In this document: piece by piece, positions 34,078 to 45,941 of the stretch | Position numbering within the stretch: the first letter of the stretch is position 1 | Layout: each line of letters opens with the position of its first letter | Origin: Sesbania bispinosa | Lineage: Eukaryota > Streptophyta > Magnoliopsida > Fabales > Fabaceae | Assembly: GCA_026901365.1 (NCBI GenBank) | Contig: QLOH01000018.1 | Location: 2,294,001-2,358,000 of the forward strand | Direction of reading: 5' to 3' | Length of the DNA stretch: 64,000 nucleotides | Program-made: the position numbers and the translations under genes | The notes under the pieces: model-generated | What the model saw: only the letters and a program-made list of their open reading frames with translations | Database searches by the model: none | Told to the model about the DNA's origin: nothing

Positions 34078-34078
34078 G

Positions 34079-34091
34079 TTGGTATCCGAGC
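34079..34091 (+). promoter_or_regulatory. Primer-binding site of the SIRE element
   Basis: TTGGTATCCGAGC starts one base after the LTR. It is one base off the usual initiator tRNA-Met site TGGTATCAGAGC. Confidence 0.85.
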
Positions 34092-34100
34092 TCAGCCTCT

Positions 34101-35690
34101 ATGACAAGGCCTCCAACTTTCAATGGTGTTGACTACCATTACTGGAGAGATCGTATGAACTGTTCATTGAGAGCAGTAACATAGATCTATGGGATATAGT
34201 TATTGATGGAGATTATGTTCTCATGCATGGTTGTGTTCCCATACCAATGTCTGAGTGGATAGGTGATCAGAAAGCTCATGTGCAACTTAATGCCAAGGCT
34301 AAACTCTACTTGGTTTGTTCTCTGAATAAACTTGAGTATGAGAAAGTTCACGGGTGCAACACTGCCAAAGAAATTTGGAACACATTGGCTTCAACCCATG
34401 ATGGTCCTGGAAATGTCAAATAGTCTAAGATTAGCATGCTTGTTCATCAATCTGAGATGTTCAAGATGCATGAGTCCGAAACCATTAACCAAATGTTTGG
34501 TAGGTTTCAAACAAGAACAAATTGACTAAAGTCTCTACGAAGAACTTATGAATCTGGAGATAATAATTGAAACATTCTAAGAAGCTTACCCAAGGCTTGG
34601 AGACCCAAGGTCACTGCTATCCAGGAGGCAAAAACTTAATACCTTGAGAATAAAGGAACTGTTGGGATCACTTAAGGTCAATGGGTCAGAACCTGGTGAG
34701 GATGTATCCAAGAAGAAATCATTGGCACTGAACACCAAAGCCAAACAGACAAGGCATGGAGCCTTGAAAGGCATGCAAGTTGAAGAAACTTCAGAAGCTG
34801 ATGAAGAATCTAAAGAAAGTTCTGAAGATGATGATCTTGCCTTGCTGAGCAGGGAGATCAAGAGAATGATTCAGAAAAATGGAAAATTTAGAAAATATCT
34901 ACCTTTCAGAAGCAAGAATGGTAAGTTAGGTAAGGAAGCTTCTAGCACCGACAAAATTATTTTCTATGAATGCATATAGCCAGGTCACATGAAGGCTAAT
35001 TGTCCCAAGTTGAAGAAGCCTACCTTCAAGAAGAAGGGGCTCGTGGCTACCTGGGAAGACCTGGATGACTTAACTTCAGAAGAGGAAGAAGAGTCAGCTG
35101 AAGAAGCAAACCTCTATCTAATTGAAAGCTTGCCCTCTTCAGACAGCTCAAACTCTAAGGTAAGACCTCAATCTGATCTTGATTTACAAGAGAGATATGA
35201 TGATTTACTGGATAGTTCAAAAGAACTCTTCCAAGAATTTAAGGATCTTTCAAGAGCATACACATAAATATGTAATAAGAGTGAGGCTCTTAAGAAAGAA
35301 AACATTATACTCAAGGAAGAACTTGAGAACTGCAAGAGGGGTGGTTCTGAAGACCAATCTGAAGAAATTTCAAAACTTCAGAAGAAGGTCAAATAACTCA
35401 CTTTAGATCTTGCAAACTTTGTTAAAGGAACTGAAAACCTAAACAAACTGTTAGGAATTCAGAAAGTTTCCAATAAAAAATGTGGGCTAGGATACTCTAA
35501 AAGTGAATCATCATATACCTTTGATATTAAAGTTAATAATTCCAAGAAGGCTTTCAAGAAAGGTGAAGAGTGTTCTCGTTATGGCAATCCTGGACACCAT
35601 GTGTCTAAATGCAAGCACAAAGGGAAATTATAACCCAAAGCCAACAAGAAAGGACCCAAAAACTTATGGGTACCTAAATCTTTGATCATT
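34101..35690 (+). pseudogene. SIRE gag, broken
   Basis: The ATG at 34101 starts MTRPPTFNGVDYHYWRDRMN, the standard SIRE gag start. It continues with a capsid region (KLYLVCSLNKLEYEKVHGC, then EIWNTL), an acidic Ser/Glu stretch (34790-34840), a first zinc knuckle cut by a stop (PGHMKANC, about 34985) and a second knuckle (CSRYGNPGHHVSKC, about 35575) whose second Cys is Tyr. Several stops and frameshifts occur between 34180 and 35640. Gag would form the virus-like particle. Confidence 0.85.
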
Positions 35691-35700
35691 TCTGTTACAG

Positions 35701-36760
35701 ATGTGTTTTACAGGACAAAGGAAACACCACAAATGGTACCTGGACAGTGGCTGCTCGCGACACATGACGAGTGAAAGGTCTTTGTTCCAAAACCTTAGAT
35801 CCAAGGATGGTAGAGTGGTCAGCTTTGGTCGAAGTCAACAAGTGAAGATCACTAGAGTAGGTACAGTAGGTGTGGCACCTCTGTCCTCTATTAAAAATGT
35901 TTTAATTGTTGAAAGACTTCAACACAACCTACTAAGCATAAGCCAATTATGTGATAGTGGTTATGTAGTATCCTTCACCAAGGATGGATGCATAATCAAG
36001 GACTCAGATGATAAAATCCTCTTTATAGCCAAGAGACACAAAAATGTGTATAAGATTGATCTAGAGGAACATGCAAATCAAAATGTGAAATGTTTTCTCT
36101 CAGTTGAAGATGAAAAACAAATTTGACATTGAAGACTTGGGCACGCTAGCTTGAGATTAATCTCAAAGCTAACAAAACACAATCTTGTTAAAGGATTACC
36201 GAAGCTTTCATTCAAATCTGATATTTTATGTGAGAATTGTCTAAAAGGGAAACAAACAAGAAGCTCATTTCAAAGCAACAACGTTGTATCCACGAACAAA
36301 CCTCTTGAACTGCTTCACATTAATTTGTTTGGTCCAACTATAGAACTGAAAGTCTTGGTGGAAAGAAATATGGTTTGGTCATAGTTGATGACTATTTCTA
36401 GATAGACATGGGTGATATTTATCAGAAGCAAGGATGGGACTTTTGAGAATTTCACAATATTTTGTAAGAAGGTAGATAATGAGAAAGGATTTTGTATTTC
36501 TGCAATCATAACTGATCAAGGAGGGGAGTTTGAAAACAAAAACTTCAGACTGTTCTGTAAGGAGAATGGGATCTCTCACAATTTCTATGTGGCTAAAACA
36601 CCTCAACAAAATGGGGTTGTTGAGAGAAAGAACTAAATTTTGCAAGAGATGGGAAGAACCATGCTCATTTCAAGTACTCTTCCTAAATCATTCTGCCAGA
36701 AGTTGTTCACACAACATGCTACCTTCAAAACAAAATATTGGTAAGACCAATTCTTAAAAA
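35701..36760 (+). pseudogene. SIRE protease and integrase, broken
   Basis: Protease motif WYLDSGCSRHMT lies near 35733-35770. GAG-pre-integrase zinc-binding residues (HN...CENCLKGK) lie at 36178-36255, the integrase core Asp (VIVDDY) near 36378-36395, and the core Glu in QNGVVERKN near 36605-36636. Stops or frameshifts occur at 36126, near 36380, at 36634 and after 36650. Confidence 0.85.
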
Positions 36761-37100
36761 GACTCCCTATGAATTGTGGAGAGGAAGGAAGCCCAACATA
36801 TCATACAGAGTGTATAAATCTAAAACCTTAGTTGTTGAAGAATCAATCCTTGTAAAATTCATTGAAAAGAAAAAGACTGATAGTGACCTATCAGATCTAG
36901 AAGATGACCTTCCAGGTATGGATCTGAACTAGCAATCTGATCAGATCAAGGTTGAAAGCATGTCTGAAGAACCATCTGAAACCAAACCACTTCAGAAAAC
37001 CAATGTTGAGTCTCAGACTGAAGGTACATCTTCATTCAGAAATGCTTAGAGATACACACCTCGTCATTCTAAAGAGCAAATCATAGGTAGCGCTTCAGAA

Positions 37101-38690
37101 GGAGTGAGAATAAGATCAAGACTTACAAAAGTCAATAATCCGGCACTATTATTTGAAATTGAGCCTAAGAAAATTGATGAAGCTCTGCATGAAGAATGGT
37201 TGATCCTAGCCATGGAAGAAAAGTTAAATCAGTTTTCTAGGAGTGATGTCTGGACTCTGGTTCCTAAACCCTATGAGAAAACAATTATTGGAACCAAATG
37301 GGTGTTTAGAAACAAGTTGGATAAACATGGTAAGGTTGTAAGAAACAAAGCCAAACTTGTTGCACAAGGCTACAATCAGCAAGAAGGAATTAATTTTACT
37401 GAAACCTTTGCTCCTATAGCTAGGCTTGAAGCCATTAGGATTTTTCTCTCTTATGCAGCAATTAATGACATCAAACTATATAATATAGATGTCAAAAGTG
37501 CTTTCCTTAATGGAATCATTGAGGAAGAAGTATTTGTTAGCCAGCCCCTGGTTTTGAAGATGTTGCCTTTCCAAATCATGTTTTTAAACTAAAAAAGGCT
37601 CTCTATGGTTTGAAACAAGCTCCAAGAGCTTGGTATGACAAATTAAGAAACTTTCTTATCAAAATTGGTTTTGAAAGAGGAATGATTAACACACCTCTTT
37701 TTAGAAAATCTGCCAACAAAGAATTTATTCTGGGCCAGATATATGTTGATGACATTATATTTGGCTCAACAAATTCTTCTTTTTGCAAATAGTTTTATAA
37801 ACTTATGCAATCTAAGTTTGAAATGAGCATGATATGGGAGAACTAAAATTCTTCCTAGGACTTTAGATTAAGCAAGAATCTGATTGTATATGGATCCTTT
37901 AGGAAAAGTATACAAAAGAGATGCTTAAGATGTTCAACATAAATGATTGCAAACCTATGTCAACTCCAATACATCCTTCTACTATCTTAAGCAAAGATGA
38001 AGGAGAAGAACTTGTTGACCAAACAATGTATAGAGGAATGATTGGTTCATTACTATATCTTACAGCAAGTAGACCTGACATTATTTTCAGTGTTTGTTTG
38101 TGTGAAAGATTTCAGTCTGATCCAAAAATTACTCATTACAAGGTTGTAAAGAGAATTTTCAAATATTTAAATGGTACTACTAATCTTGGCCTTTGCTATA
38201 AGAAGAGTAATGATTGCAGGTTAGTTGGTTACTGTGGTGCTGACTTTTCTGGAGATAGAGTTGAAAGGAAAAGCACCAATGGTGGACGTCACTTCATTGG
38301 AAGTAACATGATCATTTGGTCAAGCAAAACGCAAAGCACCATTGCACTATCAACTGCAAAAGCTGAGTACATTGCTGCTGCTAGTTATTGCTCACAGCTG
38401 TTATGGGTAAAATACCAGTTAGAGGATTTTAATATCTCTGAGCATTGTATTCCTATGATGTGTGATAATACTGGTGCAATAAATTTGTCTATCCCATTTA
38501 ACATTCTAGGGAAAAGCATATAGAAATGAAGGATCATTTCATTAGGGACTATGTTTAGAAAGGTGTTTATAATATTAAATTCATTGACACAGAGCATCAA
38601 TGGGCTGACATATTCACAACAACCTTAACTAAAGATAGATTTAAGTTCATTAGAAACCATCTTAACATTCATGTATTGTCTGAAATTGCA
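37101..38690 (+). pseudogene. SIRE reverse transcriptase and RNase H, broken
   Basis: RT signatures: ALHEEWLILAMEEKLNQF near 37180-37230, TKWVFRNKLD near 37290-37320, and the catalytic pair LYNIDVKSAFLNG (37475-37512) and YVDDIIFGS (37742-37770). RNase H shows YCGADFSGD near 38230 and ALSTAKAEYIAAAS near 38345-38385. Stops or frameshifts occur near 37555-37590, 37790 and 38520. The pol end (ADIFTTTLTK-like) is near 38605-38640. No env-like frame follows here; the sequence breaks at 38738 into inverted CRM leader. Confidence 0.88.
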
Positions 38691-38737
38691 TGATTGTCTG
38701 AACTTGCATGAGTTGTCTGAAGTTGCATGATTGTCTG

Positions 38738-39635
38738 AATTGAATTATTTTTTGAAGGAAATTCAACAATTGGGATTTGTTGAACTTCTTCCAACTTTAT
38801 GAACCAAAAACCAGTCTATTAGTGAGCCTTTTGCGTAATCCAACAGGGAATTCCTAAGGTCGGAATAGCAGTTAATTCAAATTTGTAATCAAAATGGAAG
38901 AGAAATTGAACAAAATTAAATGGCAACAAAATAGGATAGAAAATTGAACAAAACAAGGACAAAATAAGCAAATAAATGGAAACAAAATGGAAGAGAAATT
39001 GCGCAAAATTAAATGAGAAGAAAGTAAAGGGAGAAACTGAAATTAAAAGGATGGGGAGGACAGAAAGTAAATGGCAGAAAGTAAAGGGGATGGCAGAAAT
39101 TAAAAAGATGGGAGAAGCGAAATTTAAATGGCGGAAAATTAAAAGATGGAACAGTAAAGAGATGAATAAGATGAACAATATATGGGGATGAACAATTAGT
39201 AGGTGGATTGGGGGAGAAAATGTAGGTGAACGATCTTTCGGAAATGAAGACAACAATGCCTCCACTTACCACAATCCACCACAAACAACAGTTATTTCAA
39301 GCAAGCAGTTTAAGAACAATTATGAGTACTTGTGGAAATTTGAGCAAGCATATCATCAAACACCTAGAGGGGGAATTAGCGACCCAATACAAACCCCTAT
39401 ACTAGTTCAGATCAAGAAATCAAGCAGGCAAAAAAGAGCTGCAGTGCAGCAGAAGAGCACCTCGGGCTCACAACAGTCCACAAGTCCAACAGTTACATGG
39501 AAATTAAGCTTGAATACATGGAAAAAATAAGGAAAATAATGGAAATTATGCACCTATTTGATGCAGTAAAACTGTGAAGATGATGATGGAATTGACCCCA
39601 AACAACTCCAAATTCAAGAAGCTCTGATTACCAAT
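38738..39635 (-). mobile_element. CRM element (second copy): leader, 5' part
   Basis: The minus strand follows the leader of the CRM at 45050-52126 from its primer site to about its position 50255. It includes a purine-rich block (about 39020-39160; rich in tggcagaaagtaaa and gatgggagaagcg on the plus strand). A primer site TTGGTAATCAGAGC lies next to the LTR (39622-39635). It is cut at 38738 by the inversion breakpoint; its continuation is at 62380. Confidence 0.8.
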
Positions 39636-40413
39636 TGATAGTACCACCTTTCCTGGATCTAGAATTGGAGCCAATGACTGTAAACAAGCAAGAAAATCGG
39701 TCAATATGAGGTAAGTTGAGGCAGCTAGGCCGCAACCTTAAGTAATCAAAAAGAGGGAAATTGAAAGAGAAAATGGAAGAGAAAGAGATGGTGTGAACGC
39801 CACTGGTGTAGGCAACCCCCACAACAGATAAGTTCAGGTGCTAGACGCCACTGATTCAGGCGAATCAAATAAGTCTTTGGTTGGTTTGATAAAGAACCAG
39901 CAAGCCTTCTCTACTCACAAGATGAGGAGGAGATTTGGCATAATGCCTTTACTATTAATTAAAAGTTACAAAAATTAAGAGAGGTCACCTCTATTTATAG
40001 CTAAAAGGGGCGGCCAAATAAGAGGAAAAAGAAGGAAAATAAAAGATGAGTAAAAAGCTATCCTAAGTGGGTGTTGAACCCCTAACCTTTGGCTAATTTA
40101 GCTCAAGAAGTTACTTAGCCACTAAAACCACTAAAAGGTAGTGCCCCTCTTAATGAGGAGAATTAGGGAAAATTACAAAATTAATCCTATTACATTAATC
40201 CTAATTAAATGGAGTCTTGTATGTTGATTTGGGTCAAAAGGTCAAAGGTCAAAGGTCAAAGGTCAAAGGTCAAAGGTTGGCCATGTGTGGGTTGACCAAA
40301 ATAAGGTTGACCCATGCCTGGCTCAGCTCCAAGCACTTCTAGCAGGTCCAAACTTGCCACCAGCTTACCATCTCCCAACTATCAGTTCAGAAGTCCACTG
40401 ACAGATGCCATCA
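39636..40413 (-). mobile_element. CRM element (second copy): 5' LTR
   Basis: On the minus strand this 778-bp LTR starts TGATGGCATCTGTC and ends GGTACTATCA. It is a diverged relative of the other CRM LTRs, sharing the gtggcgtc-type blocks (agacgccactgattcagg near 39842), a TATA-like box (ctatttatagc, about 39990) and one tRNA-like module (40064-40139). It is inserted in the RNase H region of a Tat element at 40413/40414. The adjacent flank is atact (40414-40418). Confidence 0.8.
40232..40277. repeat. (AAGGTCA)n minisatellite, about 6.5 units
   Basis: Tandem 7-base units ggtcaaa inside the CRM LTR, in the part that corresponds to U3. Confidence 0.9.
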
Positions 40414-41580
40414 ATACTGAATGTCGAATTCAGATAACTCAATTGACCACTTGATCATTATTCCAGTCAACTCTGGTTTTTTCAGGATTTGCCGAATGGG
40501 TTGATCAGTTAAGACGATCACTTGATGAGTCTGGAAGTTAGGTCTTAATCTTCTGGCTGTCATGATTAAGGCCAAGATGACCTTTTCAATTCTTTGGTAA
40601 TGGTTTTATGGACCTTGCAAGGCTCTGCTTATAAAATTCATAGGCTCCTGGCCAACTGGAAATTCTTGTACTAAAACAGCAGATATTGCATTGCCATTAA
40701 CAAATAAGTTTAATAGTAGTTCTTTACTTGGCTTTGGTCTCCTTAAAATCGGTGGAGAGGCGACGTATGCCTTGATGTCTCCAAATGCCTTTTCACAATC
40801 GTCATTCCACATAAAATTTCCTTTCTTCCTTAATGTTTGGAAAAAAGGACGAAGTCGTTCTCCTGACCTTGGCAAGAATCTTGCTAATGCGACGATCTTT
40901 CTGGCTAACATTTGAACTTCTTTAGTTGTGGTTAGGCTACGCATGTTGATTATAGCTTGACACTTTTCTGGATTTGCTTCAATTCCTCGTTCTATTAACA
41001 TGAAGCCGAGGAATTTGCCTGATTGAACAGCAAAAGAGCACTTATCCGGGTTTAATCTCATATTGAATTTTCGGAGTTGATTGAAGATCTCTTGAAGGTC
41101 GGCTACATGATCTCCGTGCGGAGATGTTTTGGCCACCATTTCGTCTATGTAAACTTCAATATTTTTTCCGATATGGTTGGAAAACACCCTGTCCATCAAG
41201 CGTTGATATGCTACCCCGACATTTTTCAATCCGAAGGGCATAACCTTGTAACAATAATTTGCATTATTAGTAATGAATACTATTTTTTCCTCGTCTACCG
41301 GATTCATTCGGATTTGATTGTAGCCGGAGTACGCGTACATGATGCTTAAGAACTGGTAACCTAAAGCTCCATCTACTAAACGATCTACACTTAGAAAGGG
41401 GTATGCATATTTCGGGCATGCTTTATTAAGATCAGTAAAGTCAGTACACATTCGCCATTTTCCATTGGACTTCTTGACCATGACTACATTTGCTAGCCAT
41501 GTCGTGTATTCTCATTCTCTGATAAAACAAGTATCCAATAGCTTCTTTGATTCTTCAATATCAGCCTTTCTTAGTTCTTC
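40414..41580 (-). pseudogene. Tat-clade Ty3 reverse transcriptase and RNase H, broken
   Basis: RT motifs on the minus strand are KKSNGKWRMCTDFTDLNKAC (about 41420-41480), YSGYNQIRM, CYKVMPFGLKN and VEVYIDEMVAKT; the last shows the catalytic box as YIDE in place of YVDD. The RNase H domain continues past the stop near 40606 in another frame (KVILALIMTARRLRP, then LTDQPIRQILKKPEL) up to 40414, where the CRM LTR cuts it. The NLFVNGNAISAVL RNase H start is near 40680. The remaining RNase H and integrase are not in the expected place. Confidence 0.85.
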
Positions 41581-42496
41581 TCCTAGTTTGCATTTTTTCT
41601 AAGCTATCGGCCTGATATTTGGGTCAATCATTAGCTTATGACATACGAAATCAGGATTAGTACCCGACATGTCTGATGGTGTCCATGCAAACAGGTCGGA
41701 ATTGTTTTTAAGTAATTGGGTCATCATCTCCTCTAATTCTAGGGGAACTTTAGAGCTGATTCTAGTTGTCTGATAAGGCTCGACTCCTATCTGGATTGTT
41801 TATAAGTCTCCTGTTGGCCGAGGCCTCCACTGTGTGAAGTCTTCTCGAGGGTCGAGTTCTGTAACATGAATTCGTAATGAATTCCTGACAGGCTGCACTT
41901 CTTTGTTTGCTTTTGTGAGTTTTAGACTGTTTATGTAACACTTTCTCACCTCATCCTGCTCTGCTTTCATGACCCCTATTATTTTATGATCAACAGGGAA
42001 CTTCATTGTTAAATGAGGTTTTGATACGACCGCTCCTAAAGCATTTTAGTGTTGGTCTCCCGATTATCATATTATAAGAAGTAATTGCGTTAACCAAAAG
42101 AAATTTAACGTTTACCGTTTTGTATACTCCATGGGATCCAAAAGTGGTATGGAGATTGAGATACCCTCTGACCTCTACTTGTTCTCTTGAGAAACCAACA
42201 AGGTTTCCTTGAAAGGGCTGTATTACATCTGTTGGTAGCGCCGACTTTTCGTATGTGCTCCAGAATAAGACATCGGCTGAGCTCCCTTGATCGATCAGGG
42301 ATCATTTAACTTTGCAGCCTTCAATATTAACTGTGACTACCATAGGATCATCTTGATTGATGTCCACCATTCCCTGAAAATCTTTTTCAGAAAAAGTAAT
42401 GATAGGAGAAGCATGTGTCGGGTTCTAATTACCATTCATGTTAACCGAACAAATAGTTCGAAGATGTCTTCTCCTTGTCCAGCTTGAAGATCCTTC
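41581..42496 (-). pseudogene. Tat-clade protease and linker, broken
   Basis: The protease core reads LIDQGSSADVLFWSTYEK around 42240-42300, followed by GYLNLHTTFGS and the YNMIIGRPTL flap region near 42050-42080. Several stops and frameshifts separate these blocks. The 41800-42006 frame is linker between protease and RT. Confidence 0.75.
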
Positions 42497-43846
42497 TCAT
42501 GTGAAACCACCCGAGATGGTGTGAATAGATCTTGCTCGTCTTCTGGGGGTACTGGATCCGGGATCTTGTTCATCATTATCTTCCCTTGGTCTTCTTATGT
42601 AATTATCTACCCTTGCAGCATCTCTCTTCTCCCTTGCTTGTCTCCCATCATACACGTATCGACTAAGGTGACCCGATTTGATTAATTGCTCGATTTGATT
42701 CTTAAGAGTCCAACAGTCCTCTGTGTCGTGTCCAAAGGCTCTGTAGAATTCCCACCGCTTTGTTTTATCCACTCCTTCAGGAATATGCTTTGGTGGTGGA
42801 GGTAGCTCTATTCTTCTAGAGTTGTAGACCTCTCTCAGCAGTTATTCTCTCCGGACATTAAGTAGTGTGAAGCTGTTGAAGGTTGGTCCAGGCCGTGGGG
42901 GTCTCATTGTTCTTCCTCCCTTTCTCCCATGATCTTTGTGGATTGGAAATGTTGCTTGTTGATTTACGAAAGAGTTAGGAGTGTTTTCATGGGATGTACC
43001 CTTAACTGTTTTAGATAACATGGCTCTGAGATGCCTCTTAGCTACCGCTGCCTCCTCAGCATTAATTTGAGCCGACGTTTTTTTCCTAAAATCGGCTAAA
43101 TGAATAGGTTTTGAATTTGCCAATTCATCAACGAATTGCCCTTCTTTGAGGCCATTGATTATGGCTCTGAGATGAATCTTTTGGTCTAATTCCTTCACCT
43201 CCATTGCTTCTTTGTTGAACCTTTTTATATAATCTTTAAGTGGTTCTTCGTCTCCTTGGAAAATGATGAAGAGTCCGTCTTCGGTTTTCCTGAATGGGAA
43301 GCTTGATGAAAACTGGTTTAAAAAAGAGGTGCTAAATTCGCTGAAATCATGGACCGACTTTGGTGCTAATGTTGAATACCACTGTTGTGCCGGTTCTGAG
43401 AACGTGCCTGTAAATATTTTACACAGAATTGGGTCAGTAGCACCTGTTGTAAACAAGACAGTATGGAACTTACTTAAATGAGAGTTAGGGTCAGAAGTTC
43501 CATCACATTTTGGTAATTTAGGGTATTTAAAGTGCTTAGGTAAAGAAACAAACATAATGAAATAAGAGAAAGGGTGAAAATACTTATCCGAATGTTGTGT
43601 ATTCTGGACTGGTTGTGGTTGTTCATGATTTATTGTCTGCTAAGTTTCTGAAGAACTCGAACCTCCTTCGTTCGTATCCTCTATTTCTTCAGTTCTGGAA
43701 TTCTGTAATTCTTCTATTTGTTCTTGCATTCTTCTATTTTCTTCCTGAACCCTTTCATTTTCTCTGCGTAGCTGTTTAATTTATTGGACAAGTTCCTGTA
43801 GCGTATGAGTTCTAGCATCATTGTTGCTTGACCTAGTCCTTTCCAT
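42497..43846 (-). pseudogene. Tat-clade gag, broken
   Basis: From the ATG at 43846 there is a Glu/Arg-rich coiled coil (QLRRENERVQEENRRMQEQI, after one stop). The retrotransposon gag domain follows (KLPKCDGTSDPNSHLSKF near 43480-43520; AQQWYSTLAPKSVHDFSEFS near 43330-43390). The C-terminal part has WEFYRAFGHDTEDCWTLKNQ (about 42700-42760), the Tat-type single knuckle. Stops occur near 43782, 43630 and 42840. Confidence 0.85.
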
Positions 43847-43891
43847 TTTGCTTAAGAAAGCTTGTGGTTCACTGGGAAAGTTTTACCAAAG

Positions 43892-43910
43892 CACCATGGT
43901 GGCCACCAGA
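43892..43910 (-). promoter_or_regulatory. Putative primer-binding site of the Tat element
   Basis: The minus strand directly after the LTR reads TCTGGTGGCCACCATGG. It stands where the primer site should be, between the LTR end and gag. The tRNA it would pair with was not identified. Confidence 0.45.
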
Positions 43911-44080
43911 TGTTCTTACAAAGACCAAAAACCTGAATCTATACAAGAGAGTTACAATCAAAAAGAGTCACAGTCTAGTCTTTAGGGGGTGTCTAAGAAC
44001 GTGTTCTCCTATGTCCGATGTAGCTCCATTTATAGGTTAGGTTGTTGACTTGTCAGGTGAGTAATTTCCTCTCACCAGGT
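43911..44080 (-). mobile_element. Tat 5' LTR, 3' part
   Basis: Minus-strand LTR end TTTGTAAGAACA. It is split at 44080 by the solo LTR. The remainder is at 52462-52697; together they make about 406 bp. The TSD of the inserted solo LTR, caggt, occupies 44076-44080. Confidence 0.65.
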
Positions 44081-45049
44081 TGTAGAAACAACAGAAAACA
44101 CTAGAAGGGGGGTTGAATAGTGTTTTATATTTTTCAAACTGATTTCGGAATACCTTTAACAAGCAAAACTTTTCACAAAGATTTTTGAACAACTTGTTGA
44201 AACTGGGAGTTAGGTACTTGCTTAAGTTACTTCAGCAGGTCCAATAAAACAGTTTTAGAAACTTGTTTTTCAATTTGTTTGAGTTTGTTTTCAGTTTCAA
44301 CTTTATAAAACAGATTACTCAGAACCCTCCAAGTTAGTTTAAACCAAATATAAAGAGATAAGGGTAAAGAAAACTTAGCCACAGATTTATACTAGTTCAC
44401 TCACTACAACTGTGAGCTACGTCCAGTCCCAAAGCCAAACCAACAATGGATTTTCCTCTAATCACAAAGATTACAAGTATTCTTTTACAGTCAAGCCTCT
44501 TCAGGCTCTAAACCCAAGTATTGTTTTACAGACAAGCCTCTCCAGGCTCAAACCGAAGTATTCTTTAAACACAAAGCCTCTCCAGGCTCAAACAGAAAAC
44601 TATTTAATAGAAGGATTGCTTAAGCTTTGAAACTACACAAGTTAAAAGCCTAAACTGGGTAAGATGTACAAATAACTGAGTATAACTCAGGATATAGAAA
44701 TGGTGTACAAATGAAATAAAATGAAAATATTTCACAGAGAATTTAAGCAGCAGTTCAACAAGTTTGTATTTGTAAAGGTAGAGAGATAAGAGTGGTTAAA
44801 CTTCTCTAAATCCTATTGAGAGATAGCCTTCTTCCCGTTGAGAGACAAAGTTCTGATAGCTTGCAGCAGCAGGAACAACATGAGTAGGTGTCAGCAGTGT
44901 TGACTCTACTTTTCTGAACAAGGTGTACTTGTGCAGCAGGAGTTGCCTTTTTGGTGAACAGTGATTTGAAATATGCCAAAAAGTTCCTGTGTTGCCTTTC
45001 CAGAAGAAGTGAAGTGCAGACAGTTGGCAGAGAGCTATGAGAGACTTTG

Positions 45050-45941
45050 TGATAGCCGGATAGGTGTAGGATCTAGAATTGAGCAAAACCAACCGATTAG
45101 AATCACAATTAAGCAAATAATTGCGAAATATAGGTGCTGGAACAGCAGCTATATTCACGCAAGAAAGTGAAGGAAAATGAGAGAAAATGAAAGAAAAAGT
45201 GGAGAGGAAGAAATGGGAAGGACGCCACTGAAGCAAGAGTCCACTTGCAGCAGATAAGTCCAATGCCAGACGCCACTAATTCAGGAGAATTAGATAAGTC
45301 TCAGTATGGTTTAAGCAACAACCACCAAGCCTCACTCAACTCACAAAGGGAGGAGAAATTTGGGCATAATGCCTTTACTTCAAAATTCAATGTTTAATAC
45401 AAAGAGAGGGCCTCCCTATTTATAGGGGGAAGGGGGCGGCCACATGGAAGAGAAAAAGGGAAAAATAAAAGGATGGGTGAAAATACTCCTAAGTGGGATT
45501 TGAACCCATGATCCCAAGGCTTATGGCTAAGCTAAGTCTTAAGCCACTAAAGCCATAAATGTAGCGCCTAAAAATAAGGAGGAAATGAAAGATGATTAAA
45601 ATTCTATCCTATGTGGGAATTGAACCCAAGACTCCTAAGCCTTTTAGCAAGGCAATCTACTAACCACTAAACCCATACAATTAGCGCCCAACTAGGAGGA
45701 AAAATACAATCAATTAAGAGTATCCTAGTCTAGGGTGGTGCATAGGACCATGTGTCCTATTCCAGGGTCAAGGATGTCCTTCTGTAGGGCAGTGGTGTCC
45801 TTCTGTAGGGTAGTATCCCTAAAAATGTAGGTTACCAACTTTCCCATCTCTTCCTTAATCTTCTTAGCTCGTCCTCTAGTCATTGGTCCAGTGATATCCT
45901 TGACTGCTTCAGTATGAGGCTGCTGTTGTGCTATGTCATCA
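45050..45941 (-). repeat. 3' LTR of the CRM element
   Basis: Minus-strand ends TGATGACATAGC and CCGGCTATCA. The first 217 bases encode the last 72 residues of the polyprotein (GPMTRGRAKKIKEEMGK region), stop at 45725. Two tRNA-like modules at 45612-45677 and 45491-45556. TATA-like box (cctatttatagg on the plus strand, 45415-45426). Confidence 0.93.
45490..45680 (-). repeat. Pair of tRNA-like modules in the CRM LTR
   Basis: Module at 45612-45677: D-arm-like agtggttagtag, anticodon-arm stem GCCTT/AAGGC, B box GGTTCAATTCC within a TGGG/CCCA stem. Module at 45491-45556: agtggcttaag, stem GCTTA/TAAGC, B box GGTTCAAATCC. Both are duplicated in the 5' LTR (about 51797-51862 and 51675-51742). Confidence 0.6.

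Noticed and set aside
38819..39284. 148- and 91-codon minus-strand frames rich in Phe, Leu and Pro
   Set aside because: They run through the pyrimidine tract of the CRM leader, which is non-coding in all copies; similar frames arise from the same tract at 50535-50892.
44796..45263. 155-codon minus-strand frame
   Set aside because: Crosses the end of the CRM LTR into the solo LTR, so it is a chance chimera of two non-coding sequences.
45490..45680. Functional tRNA genes
   Set aside because: T-arm and anticodon-arm-like parts are present but no complete acceptor stem is seen, and the segments are part of an LTR.
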